DNA of 64,000 bases. Source: Lachnospiraceae bacterium. Lineage in GTDB: Bacteria; Bacillota; Clostridia; Lachnospirales; Lachnospiraceae. The notes beneath the pieces are model-generated. The model saw only the letters and a program-made list of their open reading frames with translations, was not told where the DNA came from and searched no databases. How positions within the stretch are numbered: position 1 is the stretch's first letter; each line of letters begins with the position of its first letter. The stretch lies in assembly GCA_910576385.1 (NCBI GenBank), contig CAJTIR010000007.1, forward strand, positions 92,218 to 156,217, read 5' to 3'. Both the position numbers and the translations under genes were made by a program. Shown here in pieces: positions 1 to 8,507 of this stretch.

Positions 1-2
1 TG

Positions 3-2099
3 GCGGCAGCGGCATGTTTGGCATTGGTATTGTATGCAGCAGGGAGGAATATGGATTGGGAACTTGGAACAAAGAAGAATGGCGCTTCGGCGTCAGATAC
101 TTATGATAAGATGGAAAGTGCCGCAGGTGAGGCAGCAGAAGAATCAGCAATCGAGAAAGAAGAAAGTTCAGAAGGCACTACTTATGACAAGATCTATCAG
201 TCTTTTGATAAAATTTGGAGACAGCAGGAGGAGCTTTTTCAGAATAATGCTAAATTTGCAGAGAGGGAGATGGCTGTAGATGACGCCGCCGCAGCAGAAG
301 CTGGTGAAGCAGCTTCCGGGGCTGACGCAGGGGGAGCAGAATCATACAGTTTAGATCAGAGTGCAGATTCCAGTGCGGAGATGACGAAAGCCGAAGGTGA
401 AGCAGGAGATTTTGGGAAGACCAACCAACAGGAAGAAGCTGTGGAAGAGGCAGACATTATTAAAAATGACGGCAGATACCTCTATCAAGTTGTCTGCCGA
501 GAGGACAATTCAAAATATGCCGTGAGAATTGCTGATACCAAAGATGGACTGAAAGAGGCTGCATGTGTGGGCAGTTTTGAGGTTATTCAGGATATCTATA
601 TCTGGGAGGATAAGCTGGTGGTTTTAGAACCTGGATGGGCAGAAAGTGCGGCAGTGAACGAACCAGTACCTCAGAGAACAGAGTATATGGACGGAGCGGA
701 CAGCGGTGGGTTTATCCAGATACTAAAGGCGATGGCAGAAAATATTTTCACCAATGGCGAGACAGCCACTACAGAGACAGCCACTACAGATATGGCATAT
801 TCTGGGTATGCGTATTGCAGGATTCATGTTTATGATATCGCAGACCGCAGCAATCCCCAAGAATATCATACATTTACGGTAAAGGGCAGCTATATGGATT
901 CCAGGATTTCCAATGGGTATCTGTATTTCTTTACCTCTTGTCAGGCTGACAGGCCGAGCACAAAAGAAGATTACAAGGCTTATATTCCTACCTTAGACGG
1001 CGAACCAATGGCAGAGGACAAAATATTTCTGCCGCAGGAGACCGATGAAACAGCCTACTTAGTAATGGCTTCTATAGATATGGAACGGCCAAATGAGTTT
1101 GTGGATTCTCATGCCCTGGTGACTTCCGCAGATAAATTTTATGTCAGTGAGAAAAATATCTATGTGGCAGACACACAATATGCAGAGTATAATAAGGAGG
1201 GCAAGAGCACAGACAGCACCAAGCTATATCGCTATTCCTATAAGGATGGAAGAATGCATAAGGATGCAGAGGGAACAGTCAAAGGAACACTTAGGGATGA
1301 TATGTCTATGAATGAATATCAGGATCACCTGCGCCTGGTGACAACGGTAGAATCTATGGAGGTTGAGAAAATTGTTGATGATCTAAGCGGCGAGGAACTG
1401 GGATATGATTCTGCCTCTATGGAAACCACCAATAGTCTGTATGTGCTAGATCAGAATTTACAGGTGGCTGGTAAGATTGAGCATTTGGCCAAGGATGAAC
1501 GAATTTATTCTGCCAGGTTTATGGGAACCAGCGGGTATTTTGTGACTTTCCGAGAGACAGACCCACTGTTTTCTGTAGATTTGTCCAACCCCAAGGATCC
1601 GAAGATTTTGGGAGAACTTAAGATCAGTGGCTTTTCCGAGTATCTGCACTTTTACGCGGATAACCTTCTGTTGGGAATTGGCATGGAGGCAGATGAAAAG
1701 ACTGGGCAGACCAAGGGAATGAAACTGTCTATGTTTGATATTTCCAATCCCACAGACGTCAAAGAGCAGTCGAAATTGGATCTGTCGGAATATGATTATT
1801 CTGATGCACTCTACAATTACAAAGCAGTGTTGATTGATCCGAAGAAAAATTTATTTGGATTTTCTGCGGAGAGTTATTCTGAGGATAATAAACGCATGTA
1901 TCTGTTGTTCTCTTATCGGGATGGCGGGTTTCAGGAAATTATGAAGATTGACTGCAGCGACAATAACCGATATAGCTGGACAATTCGCGGCACTTATATC
2001 AAAGATCGTTTCTTCTTATTGTCAGAGAATGGGCTGATTGAGGAGTACAGCTTGACCGATGGAAGTAAAACGGCAGAGCTGCAGTTGATAGATCGATGA
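3..2099 (+). CDS. Beta-propeller domain protein (5'-truncated by window)
   Basis: The reading frame is open to the window edge (hydrophobic AAAACLALVLYAAG), so the start lies upstream and this is a membrane-anchored or secreted protein missing its N-terminus. After the hydrophobic stretch comes an acidic, Ala/Glu-rich linker of about 100 residues. A large domain follows with repeated patterns such as EEADIIKNDGRYLYQV, VYDIADRSNPQ, LFSVDLSNPKDPKILGEL and MFDISNPTDVKEQ. These match the family of secreted proteins with a C-terminal beta-propeller (Pfam Beta_propel, PF09826), which is known by structure prediction and has no firm function. A strong hairpin with a T-run follows the stop. The family call is good; the biological role is unknown. 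Confidence 0.8.
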   Translation, partial: AAAACLALVLYAAGRNMDWELGTKKNGASASDTYDKMESAAGEAAEESAIEKEESSEGTTYDKIYQSFDKIWRQQEELFQNNAKFAEREMAVDDAAAAEAGEAASGADAGGAESYSLDQSADSSAEMTKAEGEAGDFGKTNQQEEAVEEADIIKNDGRYLYQVVCREDNSKYAVRIADTKDGLKEAACVGSFEVIQDIYIWEDKLVVLEPGWAESAAVNEPVPQRTEYMDGADSGGFIQILKAMAENIFTNGETATTETATTDMAYSGYAYCRIHVYDIADRSNPQEYHTFTVKGSYMDSRISNGYLYFFTSCQADRPSTKEDYKAYIPTLDGEPMAEDKIFLPQETDETAYLVMASIDMERPNEFVDSHALVTSADKFYVSEKNIYVADTQYAEYNKEGKSTDSTKLYRYSYKDGRMHKDAEGTVKGTLRDDMSMNEYQDHLRLVTTVESMEVEKIVDDLSGEELGYDSASMETTNSLYVLDQNLQVAGKIEHLAKDERIYSARFMGTSGYFVTFRETDPLFSVDLSNPKDPKILGELKISGFSEYLHFYADNLLLGIGMEADEKTGQTKGMKLSMFDISNPTDVKEQSKLDLSEYDYSDALYNYKAVLIDPKKNLFGFSAESYSEDNKRMYLLFSYRDGGFQEIMKIDCSDNNRYSWTIRGTYIKDRFFLLSENGLIEEYSLTDGSKTAELQLIDR

Positions 2100-2107
2100 C
2101 ATAGAAA

Positions 2108-2161
2108 GGGGCTGTTGCAAAAGTAGATGAAGAATCTACCAAAGCAACAGCTCCGTTTTTA
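2108..2161 (+). terminator. Hairpin plus T-run after the beta-propeller gene; also resembles an IS end
   Basis: GGGGCTGTTGC at 2108 pairs with GCAACAGCTCC at 2144-2154. Inside it, GTAGAT pairs with ATCTAC, and five Ts follow. It can act as a rho-independent terminator. The outer arm GGGGCTGTTGCAAAA recurs at 30845 and is typical of IS1182-like ends, so it may also be the left end of the decayed IS just downstream. Confidence 0.65.
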
Positions 2162-2218
2162 TGCCTAAAAACAGAAAAGCAGACTCCGAAGAACCTGCCA
2201 TCCGTGGTATAATAAGTT

Positions 2219-2990
2219 ATGACGAATAACTTATTATACACTAAGAATTATACCGCATTCGGCGAGCCTTATCAACTGGTTTTGCCATTAAATTTGGAAG
2301 AACTGGTTCCTGATGATGATTCTGTTCGACTGCTGAGCCATGAATTGGAGGATTTAGATTACAGCTTGCTGTATCAGGCTTACTCTGCCAAAGGCAGAAA
2401 TCCAGCAGTTGACCCCAAGGCCATGTTCAAGATTCTGACCTATAGAAACCATACATAAAACCACAGACTTATGAAAAATGGAAAAAGCGAAGTTTCAAGC
2501 GGGATATCAGCAAACGTGAAAACATGGGATATAATGAAAAAGCTGACACATACACTTGTCATGCCGGGAAAACACTGTTTCCTATTTTTATCAAAAAGCA
2601 GAAAAGTAAAAGTGGCTATGAATCGGAAGTAACGGTGTATGAATGTGAAGACTGTACGGGCTGTCCGCATAAAGAGAAATGCACCCGTGCCAAAGGGAAC
2701 AAGCGGCTGTACATTTCCAAGAGTTTTTTAGAGAAGCGTCAGGAATCTTATGAAAATATCCTGAGTGAAAAGGGATTCTATATCGGATGAACCGCTTGAT
2801 ACAAGTGGAAAGAGTATTTGGGGTTCTAAAAAATGATTACGAATTTCAAAGATTTCTACTTCGTGGAAAAACCAAAGTAAAACTGGAGATACTATTACTG
2901 TGTATGGGATATAATATCAATAAGCTGCACGCAAAAATCCAGAATGAACGGACAGGGAGGTATCTATTCCAATTAAAAGAAACTGCATAA
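2219..2990 (+). pseudogene. Degenerate IS1182-family transposase
   Basis: Three fragments of one transposase lie in order. At 2219-2458 is the N-terminus (LNLEELVPDDDSVRLLSHELEDLD and VDPKAMFKILTY). At 2459-2790 is the Cys-rich C-terminal half (CEDCTGCPHKEKC). At 2787-2990 is the tail (FGVLKNDYEFQRFLLRGKTK, MGYNINKLHAK). A stop follows ILTYRNHT, the middle of the protein with the catalytic core is missing, and a frameshift separates the last two pieces. It cannot make an active transposase. The family call rests on the well-conserved N- and C-terminal motifs of IS1182 transposases. Confidence 0.8.
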
Positions 2991-3094
2991 CGGCTCCCCA
3001 AAACAGAAGCCTTATTAAAGTACGCAAAAAATTCAGAAAGAATCAGCAAAACATAAGATTCTTTCTGGATTTTTGCATATATAGAGCGCGGGTA

Positions 3095-3126
3095 TCGCTC
3101 AATCATCTAATCTGATGATTGAGCGA
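3095..3126. repeat. Perfect 13-bp inverted repeat beside tRNA-Gly
   Basis: TCGCTCAATCATC and GATGATTGAGCGA are separated by six bases. A second hairpin lies just before it (about 3022-3075, arms containing CAGAAAGAATC and GATTCTTTCTG). They sit between the IS remnant and the reverse-strand tRNA. They may terminate the tRNA transcript or be residual IS-end structure. Confidence 0.5.
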
Positions 3127-3141
3127 CAGTCTCTTCATACA

Positions 3142-3211
3142 GCAGATAACGGGAGTCGAACCCGCCTTTCCAGCTTGGGAAGCTGGTGTTCTACCGATGA
3201 ACCATATCTGC
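3142..3211 (-). tRNA. tRNA-Gly (CCC)
   Basis: On the reverse strand a complete cloverleaf can be folded: acceptor GCAGATA/TATCTGC, D arm GTTC..GAAC, anticodon stem CCAGC/GCTGG with loop TTCCCAA (anticodon CCC), and a T arm with TTCGACT. CCA is not encoded. It stands alone, away from the main tRNA cluster. Confidence 0.93.
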
Positions 3212-3251
3212 ATAACGCTATTATAGCATATCTTGGGAAAAAAACAAGTAT

Positions 3252-3465
3252 AAAATATTTTGAGTTTCCCCATTTTGTAATTTAAAGTGCCAAAAGGTTT
3301 CCAGCACAAAGTGATGGAAACCTTTTGCACATAAAAGCGCTATGAAAAGCTAGCTTTTCAGACGCTTTTTGTGCAAGATGTCTATGCTGCCAAAGGCAGC
3401 AAGACCTTTTGGCACTATAAGATCGGCTGTTATAAAAAATGGGGAAACTCAAATAAAATATTTTT
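3252..3465. repeat. Nested palindromic element (about 214 bp)
   Basis: The outer arms TGAGTTTCCCCATTTT and AAAATGGGGAAACTCA are perfect inverted repeats about 160 bp apart. Inside them GTGCCAAAAGGT pairs with ACCTTTTGGCAC. The interior holds two further hairpins: CAAAAGGTTTC/GAAACCTTTTG, and a long one centred on GAAAAGCTAGCTTTTC flanked by AAAAGCG/CGCTTTT. There is no coding sequence. It could be a MITE-like insertion or a structured RNA. Confidence 0.6.
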
Positions 3466-3476
3466 AAGTCAAATTG

Positions 3477-3523
3477 CAGGGGCGTAAAAAATCTTTATGC
3501 AACGAAGATTTTTTACGCCCCTG
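3477..3523 (-). terminator. Strong hairpin terminator, likely bidirectional
   Basis: CAGGGGCGTAAAAAATCTT and AAGATTTTTTACGCCCCTG form a near-perfect stem of about 19 bp around an 8-base loop. It lies 17 bp beyond the stop of the reverse-strand secreted protein gene. The internal A/T runs can serve as T-tracts on either strand. Confidence 0.75.
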
Positions 3524-3539
3524 ATAGAAGAAAGGCAGT

Positions 3540-5204
3540 TTATTTTATGGTCACTTTCTTGGTCTGGAAACTGCTGGTATATGTCTTTCCTTTGTAAGTT
3601 TTATATGCTTTTACAGTGAAAAAATAAGTTTTGCGAGAATTTAAATTCTTCTTTGTAAAGCTGGTAGTTTTGACATTTTTCAGTTTTTTCCAGGAAGCTT
3701 TTTGGCTGGTCTTATAACAAACAGTATAGCCAGTAGCTCCTGTTACTTTCTTCCATTTTAAAGTTGCTTTACCACGTCCAGGAGTAACTTTTAAATTTAC
3801 GGCTGCTGGTTTTGTGGCGGTATACAGTGAAGTGTAAGACTTACTGAGTACTTGTTTTTTGTTCTGGGTTCGATAGGCTTTTACTGCAAAACGGTAATTG
3901 GAGCCAGATTGTAATTTCTTGACTGTGTAAGAAGCTTTTGAGGCTTTTGTGGTGCCAATTTTTTTCCATTTTGAACTCTTGTATTGATATACAATATATC
4001 CTTCTGCTTTTGAGACCTTTTTCCAGCTCAGTTTTACATTGTCTGTGCCCGAAGATGCCTTCAGATTAGAGACATTTCCTACTTTAATAGGAGTTGGTGT
4101 TGATGGCTCAGGCTCTGGTGTAGTTGGTCCAGGATTCGTTGTTTCAGATGAATTAATTTTTTTAATTTCTGTGATTAGCTCTTCTGCTGTCAAAGTTCCC
4201 TGGAAACATTTCTGTACGCGGTCGTTTTTATTGATCAGGATAGTAAGCGGAGCAGTCATATGGGTGTCTTCCTGGAAAAGAGCGAGATACTTAAACATAG
4301 CGCTGTAGATGCCGCCGGCATAATTGTTCTGGTCATAGCAGTAGGTGATTTTGTCACATCCAAACTGTTGTGCAAAGGCGCTGGTGTCTGCCTGGGAGGC
4401 AAAATTATATTCTGCAAAAATTACACGGATATCAGAGTTCCCAATCCAATCACTGCCAGCAATATTTTTAAGGGTTGCTTTGGTGTTGCCGCAGGTTGTT
4501 CTTCCAAATAAGAGGACTGTTGTCTGATTAGGTGTAGCTTTTGTGGAGACATTCTTTCCATCTATGGAAGTGAAGATATATTCTTTATTCTCATAGCCTG
4601 TTGTGTCTGTGGGCGGGGTCGGTTCTGTAGGATCTGTTGGATTGCCTGTGCCAGTTATTTTATCAATTTCACTTTTTAACACTTCTGCAGTCTGGCTACC
4701 CTCCAGAAATTTTTGGATACGGTTATTTTGGTCAATTAAGACAATAAATGGAGTTGTCGAGGAAATCCTTGTATTTTGGTAAAGAGTTCTATATTGGTAC
4801 ATAACTCTCATAATGATATCGGAGCTATCATCGTAGCAATAAGAGATCTTATCACTCTCAATCTTCTGTGCATAGGAAATCATTTCGTCTTGAGGTGCAA
4901 GATTGCATTCTATAAAGACTACACGGATATCAGAGTTTCCAATCCAATTGCTGGCAGCAATGTTGCGCAGTGTGGTGGTAGTTTTGCTGCATGTTGTTTT
5001 TCCAAAAACCAGCATAGTAGTCTGATTGGGGTTGGCCTTGGTAGATACAGAAGTTCCATCAATGGTATTGAGGGTATAGGTTGGATTTTCAATACCTGTC
5101 TGTTCTTCAGCCGCTTGTACCTGCATTCCCGTCATATTCGTTGAGAATGGAAGTGTAAGAATCATGAAAAATAAAAATAGTGTTTGAAAAAATTTTTTCT
5201 TCAT
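3540..5204 (-). CDS. Secreted protein with two thioredoxin-like domains and two FnIII domains
   Basis: The start is the ATG giving MKKKFFQTLFLFF, with AAGGAG nine bases upstream; a longer frame has no such site. A signal peptide ends near VQAAEE. Two repeats of about 150 residues follow, each beginning YTLNTIDG or YIFTSIDG and containing (V/L)FG(K/R)TTC and a buried strand (IRVVFIE / IRVIFAE), as in AhpC/TlpA thioredoxin-like folds. Each has a single Cys (TTCSKT, TTCGNT) instead of CxxC. A Pro/Thr linker precedes each change of module. Two fibronectin type III domains end the protein (VKLSWKKV...GYIVYQY; ATLKWKKV...GYTVCYK). It is probably an extracellular redox-fold or binding protein; the function is not known. 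Confidence 0.75.
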   Translation of the reverse strand: MKKKFFQTLFLFFMILTLPFSTNMTGMQVQAAEEQTGIENPTYTLNTIDGTSVSTKANPNQTTMLVFGKTTCSKTTTTLRNIAASNWIGNSDIRVVFIECNLAPQDEMISYAQKIESDKISYCYDDSSDIIMRVMYQYRTLYQNTRISSTTPFIVLIDQNNRIQKFLEGSQTAEVLKSEIDKITGTGNPTDPTEPTPPTDTTGYENKEYIFTSIDGKNVSTKATPNQTTVLLFGRTTCGNTKATLKNIAGSDWIGNSDIRVIFAEYNFASQADTSAFAQQFGCDKITYCYDQNNYAGGIYSAMFKYLALFQEDTHMTAPLTILINKNDRVQKCFQGTLTAEELITEIKKINSSETTNPGPTTPEPEPSTPTPIKVGNVSNLKASSGTDNVKLSWKKVSKAEGYIVYQYKSSKWKKIGTTKASKASYTVKKLQSGSNYRFAVKAYRTQNKKQVLSKSYTSLYTATKPAAVNLKVTPGRGKATLKWKKVTGATGYTVCYKTSQKASWKKLKNVKTTSFTKKNLNSRKTYFFTVKAYKTYKGKTYTSSFQTKKVTIK

Positions 5205-5537
5205 AAAATAACTCCTTTCATCTCCTTGTAAATTATATGATTTGGCAAACATTGTATCATAATTATAGGGAAACTTCAATTAAAATCAATTTTTGTGTCT
5301 ATCATGATAGTGCCAAATTGGAATTTACAATTTTTTCATGCATAAAATTTTTCTCTTTTTCAGATAATTACTGTGTAACATGTTTACGTTTTGACAGACG
5401 GCAAACACGAAAACAGCTTGTGAATGCTGACAAAGTAGCCCACGCGCTGCAGAAAATACAAACCGTATTTTGGATGTCAGAAAGTAAGTGTGTCACAATA
5501 CAGTATCAGCAGTAAATGATTTTAGGAGGAAACTATC
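5205..5537. other. Intergenic region between divergent genes
   Basis: This 333-bp, AT-rich gap separates the reverse-strand FnIII protein and the forward Asn-rich gene and must hold both promoters. No clear sigma-A pair or structured RNA was recognised. A 92-codon frame across it has no ribosome binding site and no recognisable product. Confidence 0.4.
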
Positions 5538-5786
5538 ATGGCAAAAAACAACAATATGCAAAACAGAGGAACAAATTCTTACAATAACAGCACTCAGAAT
5601 GCGCAGAATGCCCAGAATGCAAGAAATGCATCTTCTCAGAATGGTACTAACACTACTTCTCAGAATGCAAGAAATGCATCTTCTCAGAACGGTACTAACA
5701 CTACTTCTCAGAATGCAAGAAATGCATCTTCTCAGAACAGCACCAATGCAAGTGGTTCTGACTGCCACAGATCTTATGAGCGATAA
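5538..5786 (+). CDS. Asn/Gln/Ser-rich repeat small protein (82 aa)
   Basis: It starts at an ATG preceded by AGGAGGAAACTATC, a strong ribosome binding site. The product begins MAKNNNMQNRG. Its middle is a 16-residue unit (SQNARNASSQNGTNTT) repeated almost exactly, reflecting a 48-bp DNA tandem repeat at about 5606-5745. It ends in a different segment, SGSDCHRSYER. There is no signal peptide or membrane segment. The MAKNNN start and the Asn/Gln-rich low complexity recall small spore proteins such as gamma-type SASPs, but the characteristic SASP sequence is absent, so this is only a guess. A hairpin terminator follows 43 bp after the stop. Confidence 0.65.
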   Translation: MAKNNNMQNRGTNSYNNSTQNAQNAQNARNASSQNGTNTTSQNARNASSQNGTNTTSQNARNASSQNSTNASGSDCHRSYER

Positions 5787-5828
5787 CAGGTACAGAAAAC
5801 AAAGAACAGCATAATATAATGGTAGAAA

Positions 5829-5862
5829 CAGATTACCGGAACACTTCTGGTAATCTGTTTTT
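5829..5862 (+). terminator. Rho-independent terminator
   Basis: CAGATTACC and GGTAATCTG pair around a nine-base loop and TTTTT follows. It ends the small Asn-rich gene. Confidence 0.85.
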
Positions 5863-5906
5863 CCATGATAGGAAAAATTCTATACAAACGTATAGGGGGT
5901 AAAATT

Positions 5907-6203
5907 ATGGAATTTCAAACCATCAGCATTCGAGAATTTAATGAGTACCGCAAGCGTCCTGACACTTGGGTGATAGATCTGCGCAACAAGGAGGAATTTG
6001 AGGAAGTCCATGTGGAGGGAGCTAGAAATATACCTTATGAAAATCTGAAAATGTACCAGAAATATCTTCCCAAAGATAAAATCTATGTCTTATACTGTGA
6101 TAGAGGCTCTAGCAGCTTGATGGCGGCTAAGGAGATGAGCAAGGAAGGATATCAGACGGTAACAGTGGTAGGAGGTATTCAATCTATTCTTCAAAATATA
6201 TAA
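5907..6203 (+). CDS. Rhodanese-like domain protein
   Basis: A single rhodanese domain of 98 residues. The start is the ATG giving MEFQTISIREF, seven bases after AGGGGG; a 14-codon longer frame lacks a site. Visible hallmarks are VIDLRNKEEFEEVHVEGARNIPY, the conserved D..(E)F..GH-like segment, and the active-site loop LYCDRGSSSL with the candidate catalytic Cys. The family transfers sulfane sulfur from thiosulfate or persulfides to acceptors. The protein is cytoplasmic (no signal peptide). The gene stands alone between a terminator and the RNA methylase gene. Confidence 0.85.
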   Translation: MEFQTISIREFNEYRKRPDTWVIDLRNKEEFEEVHVEGARNIPYENLKMYQKYLPKDKIYVLYCDRGSSSLMAAKEMSKEGYQTVTVVGGIQSILQNI

Positions 6204-6269
6204 AAACATTGACAGTCATGAAATGAGAAGATAATATAGAACTATCACAATGTATTTTGGAGAAAATGA

Positions 6270-7436
6270 ATGAAAACATATGAATTGGTTGCCCCTTGCC
6301 ATTTTGGGTTGGAGGCCGTGTTAAAAAGAGAGATATACGAACTTGGATATGAAATTACTAAGGTGGAGGATGGAAGAGTGACCTTTGAGGGAGATGCAGA
6401 GGCAGTCTGCCGAGCGAATATCTTCCTGCGCACTGCAGAACGTGTCCTTGTAAAAGTAGGACAGTTCCATGCACAAACTTTTGAAGAGTTGTTCCAAGGG
6501 ATCAAGCAGATATCCTGGGAAGATTATATTCCAGAAGATGGAAAGTTCTGGGTGGCAAAGGCATCTTCCATAAAGAGTAAGCTGTTCAGCCCGTCTGATA
6601 TCCAGTCCATTGTCAAAAAGGCGATGGTGGAGCGGATGAAAGAACGTTATCATGTTACATGGTTTGAGGAGAGTGGCGCACAATATCCATTGCGGATTTT
6701 TTTGATGAAGGATGAGGTGACAGCGGCGATTGATACTTCTGGAGATTCGCTGCATAAACGGGGATATCGCACTTTGGCAGGCAAAGCGCCCATTTCTGAG
6801 ACGTTGGCGGCTGCACTCATTCTTTTGACGCCTTGGAAAAAAGACCGGATTTTGGTGGATCCATTCTGCGGCAGCGGGACATTTCCGATTGAAGCGGCAA
6901 TGATTGCGGCAAATATTGCCCCAGGTATGAACCGCAGTTTTACAGCAGAGGGGTGGACAAATCTAATTGACCGTCAGTTATGGTATGAAGTAGTAGAGGA
7001 AGCCCAGGAGTTGTCAAACACAGATATTTCTGTCGATATTCAGGGTTATGATATTGATAAAGAGATTCTTAAGGCGGCCAGAGAAAACGCGAAGCGTGCT
7101 GGAGTAGAACACTTGATTCACTTTCAACAGCGTCCAGTCAGCGAATTAAATCATCCCAAAAAATATGGATTTTTAATTACGAATCCTCCTTATGGAGAGC
7201 GGCTGCAAGAAAAAGAAGCCCTCGCAGGACTCTATGGGGAGATTGGAGAGGCTCTGAATCGTCTTGACAGTTGGTCCGCATATTTGATTACCAGTTATGA
7301 AGATACACAACGGTATATTGGCAGGAAGGCGGACAAGAATCGCAAAATTTACAATGGGATGTTAAAAACTTATTTTTATCAGTTTTTGGGACCAAAACCA
7401 CCGAAGCGGAATCGCACCAGAGAAGCAGAGGAATAA
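6270..7436 (+). CDS. THUMP-domain class I SAM-dependent RNA methyltransferase
   Basis: 388 residues. The N-terminal part (MKTYELVAPCHFGLEAVLKREI...) matches the ferredoxin-like/THUMP region of the RlmL/YpsC family. The C-terminal part is a Rossmann methylase with VDPFCGSGTFPIEAA (the SAM loop) and the N-modifying motif ITNPPYGERL (NPPY). The family methylates guanine or adenine N in rRNA; the E. coli counterpart RlmL makes m2G2445 of 23S rRNA, but the target here is unproved. A GGAG lies ten bases before the ATG. It is followed 20 bp later by an amidase gene, with which it is probably cotranscribed. Confidence 0.88.
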   Translation: MKTYELVAPCHFGLEAVLKREIYELGYEITKVEDGRVTFEGDAEAVCRANIFLRTAERVLVKVGQFHAQTFEELFQGIKQISWEDYIPEDGKFWVAKASSIKSKLFSPSDIQSIVKKAMVERMKERYHVTWFEESGAQYPLRIFLMKDEVTAAIDTSGDSLHKRGYRTLAGKAPISETLAAALILLTPWKKDRILVDPFCGSGTFPIEAAMIAANIAPGMNRSFTAEGWTNLIDRQLWYEVVEEAQELSNTDISVDIQGYDIDKEILKAARENAKRAGVEHLIHFQQRPVSELNHPKKYGFLITNPPYGERLQEKEALAGLYGEIGEALNRLDSWSAYLITSYEDTQRYIGRKADKNRKIYNGMLKTYFYQFLGPKPPKRNRTREAEE

Positions 7437-7456
7437 TGAGAGAGGCATACTAGATC

Positions 7457-8485
7457 ATGGAAGGAAGAATACTAAAGATCTCGTCAATATTTCTCACAAT
7501 GACGATTATTGCGGCATCTGTGATATTGGGGCATTTTACCAACATACATATCCGTGAGATAAAACGACAACAGATGTCCTATTTACAAATGTTTGCCAGC
7601 TATACACAGCAGGGAAAAGAAGTGGAAGAGATTGGATTTGACCAACAACTGCGCTTAGAAATGCCGAGAGGCGTACCTCTTAAAGAAGTAAAAATTGAGA
7701 ATGATTATATTAAGCAGTTGATTACAATACAGATTCCAGATGCAGGCGGAGATTATTTTGACGAACATCCTTTGTTGGGACGCAGTAATCATATTGCAGA
7801 TCTGCACATGGATAATGGAATCATTGAAATGACGATGGATTCGGTTTATGAAGTAAAGTGTACTTTGAAAAAGGGTTATCTGTATATAGATTTTCTGAAA
7901 CCACAAGAAGTATATGATAAGGTGATTGTGATTGATGCAGGACATGGCGGCAGATCGCCCGGAGCCATTAAACAGGATATTATGGAAAAAGATATCAATC
8001 TGGCTATTGTAAAGAAACTAAAGGATTTATTAGATAAAAATAATCGCAATATTGGCGTTTATTATACTAGAACGGAGGATGTGAATCCTACCTTTGACCA
8101 GCGTGCGCAATTGGGAGGCAAGACGGAAGCAAATTTATTTATCAGTGTCCACAGCAATTCGACGGTGGATGGGCAGATGTCAAAATACAATGGGACAGAA
8201 GTGATGTATGACGAACTTAAAATCGAAGAAGGTTTTAGCAGTAAACGTTTAGCGCAGATTTGTCTGGAGGAGACTACAGCGGCATTTGGCAGTAAGGATA
8301 ATGGACTGACCTATGGCAACAGCATTTATGTGATCCGCAACAATGAAGTGCCTGCGGCATTGATTGAGGTTGGATTTATGACGAATTGGGAGGAATTAAA
8401 TAAGCTGACTTCCGATAAGTATCAAAAAAAGGTGGCCAAAGGAATCTATAAAGCAATTTTGCGTGCATTGGATGAAGGTTTTTAG
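7457..8485 (+). CDS. N-acetylmuramoyl-L-alanine amidase (Amidase_3)
   Basis: One membrane segment near the N-terminus (about residues 9-27) leads to an extracellular region of about 130 residues of unknown fold. The Amidase_3 catalytic domain follows: VIVIDAGHGGRSPGA (zinc His), EKDINLAIVKKL (zinc Glu just before), FISVHSNS (zinc His) and ALIEVGFMTN (catalytic Glu). The enzyme cleaves the amide between MurNAc and L-Ala in peptidoglycan. The length of 342 residues is normal for membrane-anchored CwlD/LytC-like amidases. CwlD in Bacillus makes cortex muramic lactam, so a sporulation role is possible but not shown. Confidence 0.9.
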   Translation: MEGRILKISSIFLTMTIIAASVILGHFTNIHIREIKRQQMSYLQMFASYTQQGKEVEEIGFDQQLRLEMPRGVPLKEVKIENDYIKQLITIQIPDAGGDYFDEHPLLGRSNHIADLHMDNGIIEMTMDSVYEVKCTLKKGYLYIDFLKPQEVYDKVIVIDAGHGGRSPGAIKQDIMEKDINLAIVKKLKDLLDKNNRNIGVYYTRTEDVNPTFDQRAQLGGKTEANLFISVHSNSTVDGQMSKYNGTEVMYDELKIEEGFSSKRLAQICLEETTAAFGSKDNGLTYGNSIYVIRNNEVPAALIEVGFMTNWEELNKLTSDKYQKKVAKGIYKAILRALDEGF

Positions 8486-8507
8486 AAGAATGGAAGGAAC
8501 AATATAG

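Noticed and set aside
5606..5745. Possible CRISPR-like direct repeats
   Set aside because: The units are contiguous and in frame with a protein, with no unique spacers; no CRISPR array or cas gene was found in the window.
5488..5814. Alternative frames across the 48-bp repeats (Met/Leu/Arg-rich and Cys/Ile-rich)
   Set aside because: Repeats give open frames on several frames; only the frame starting at 5538 has an AGGAGG site.
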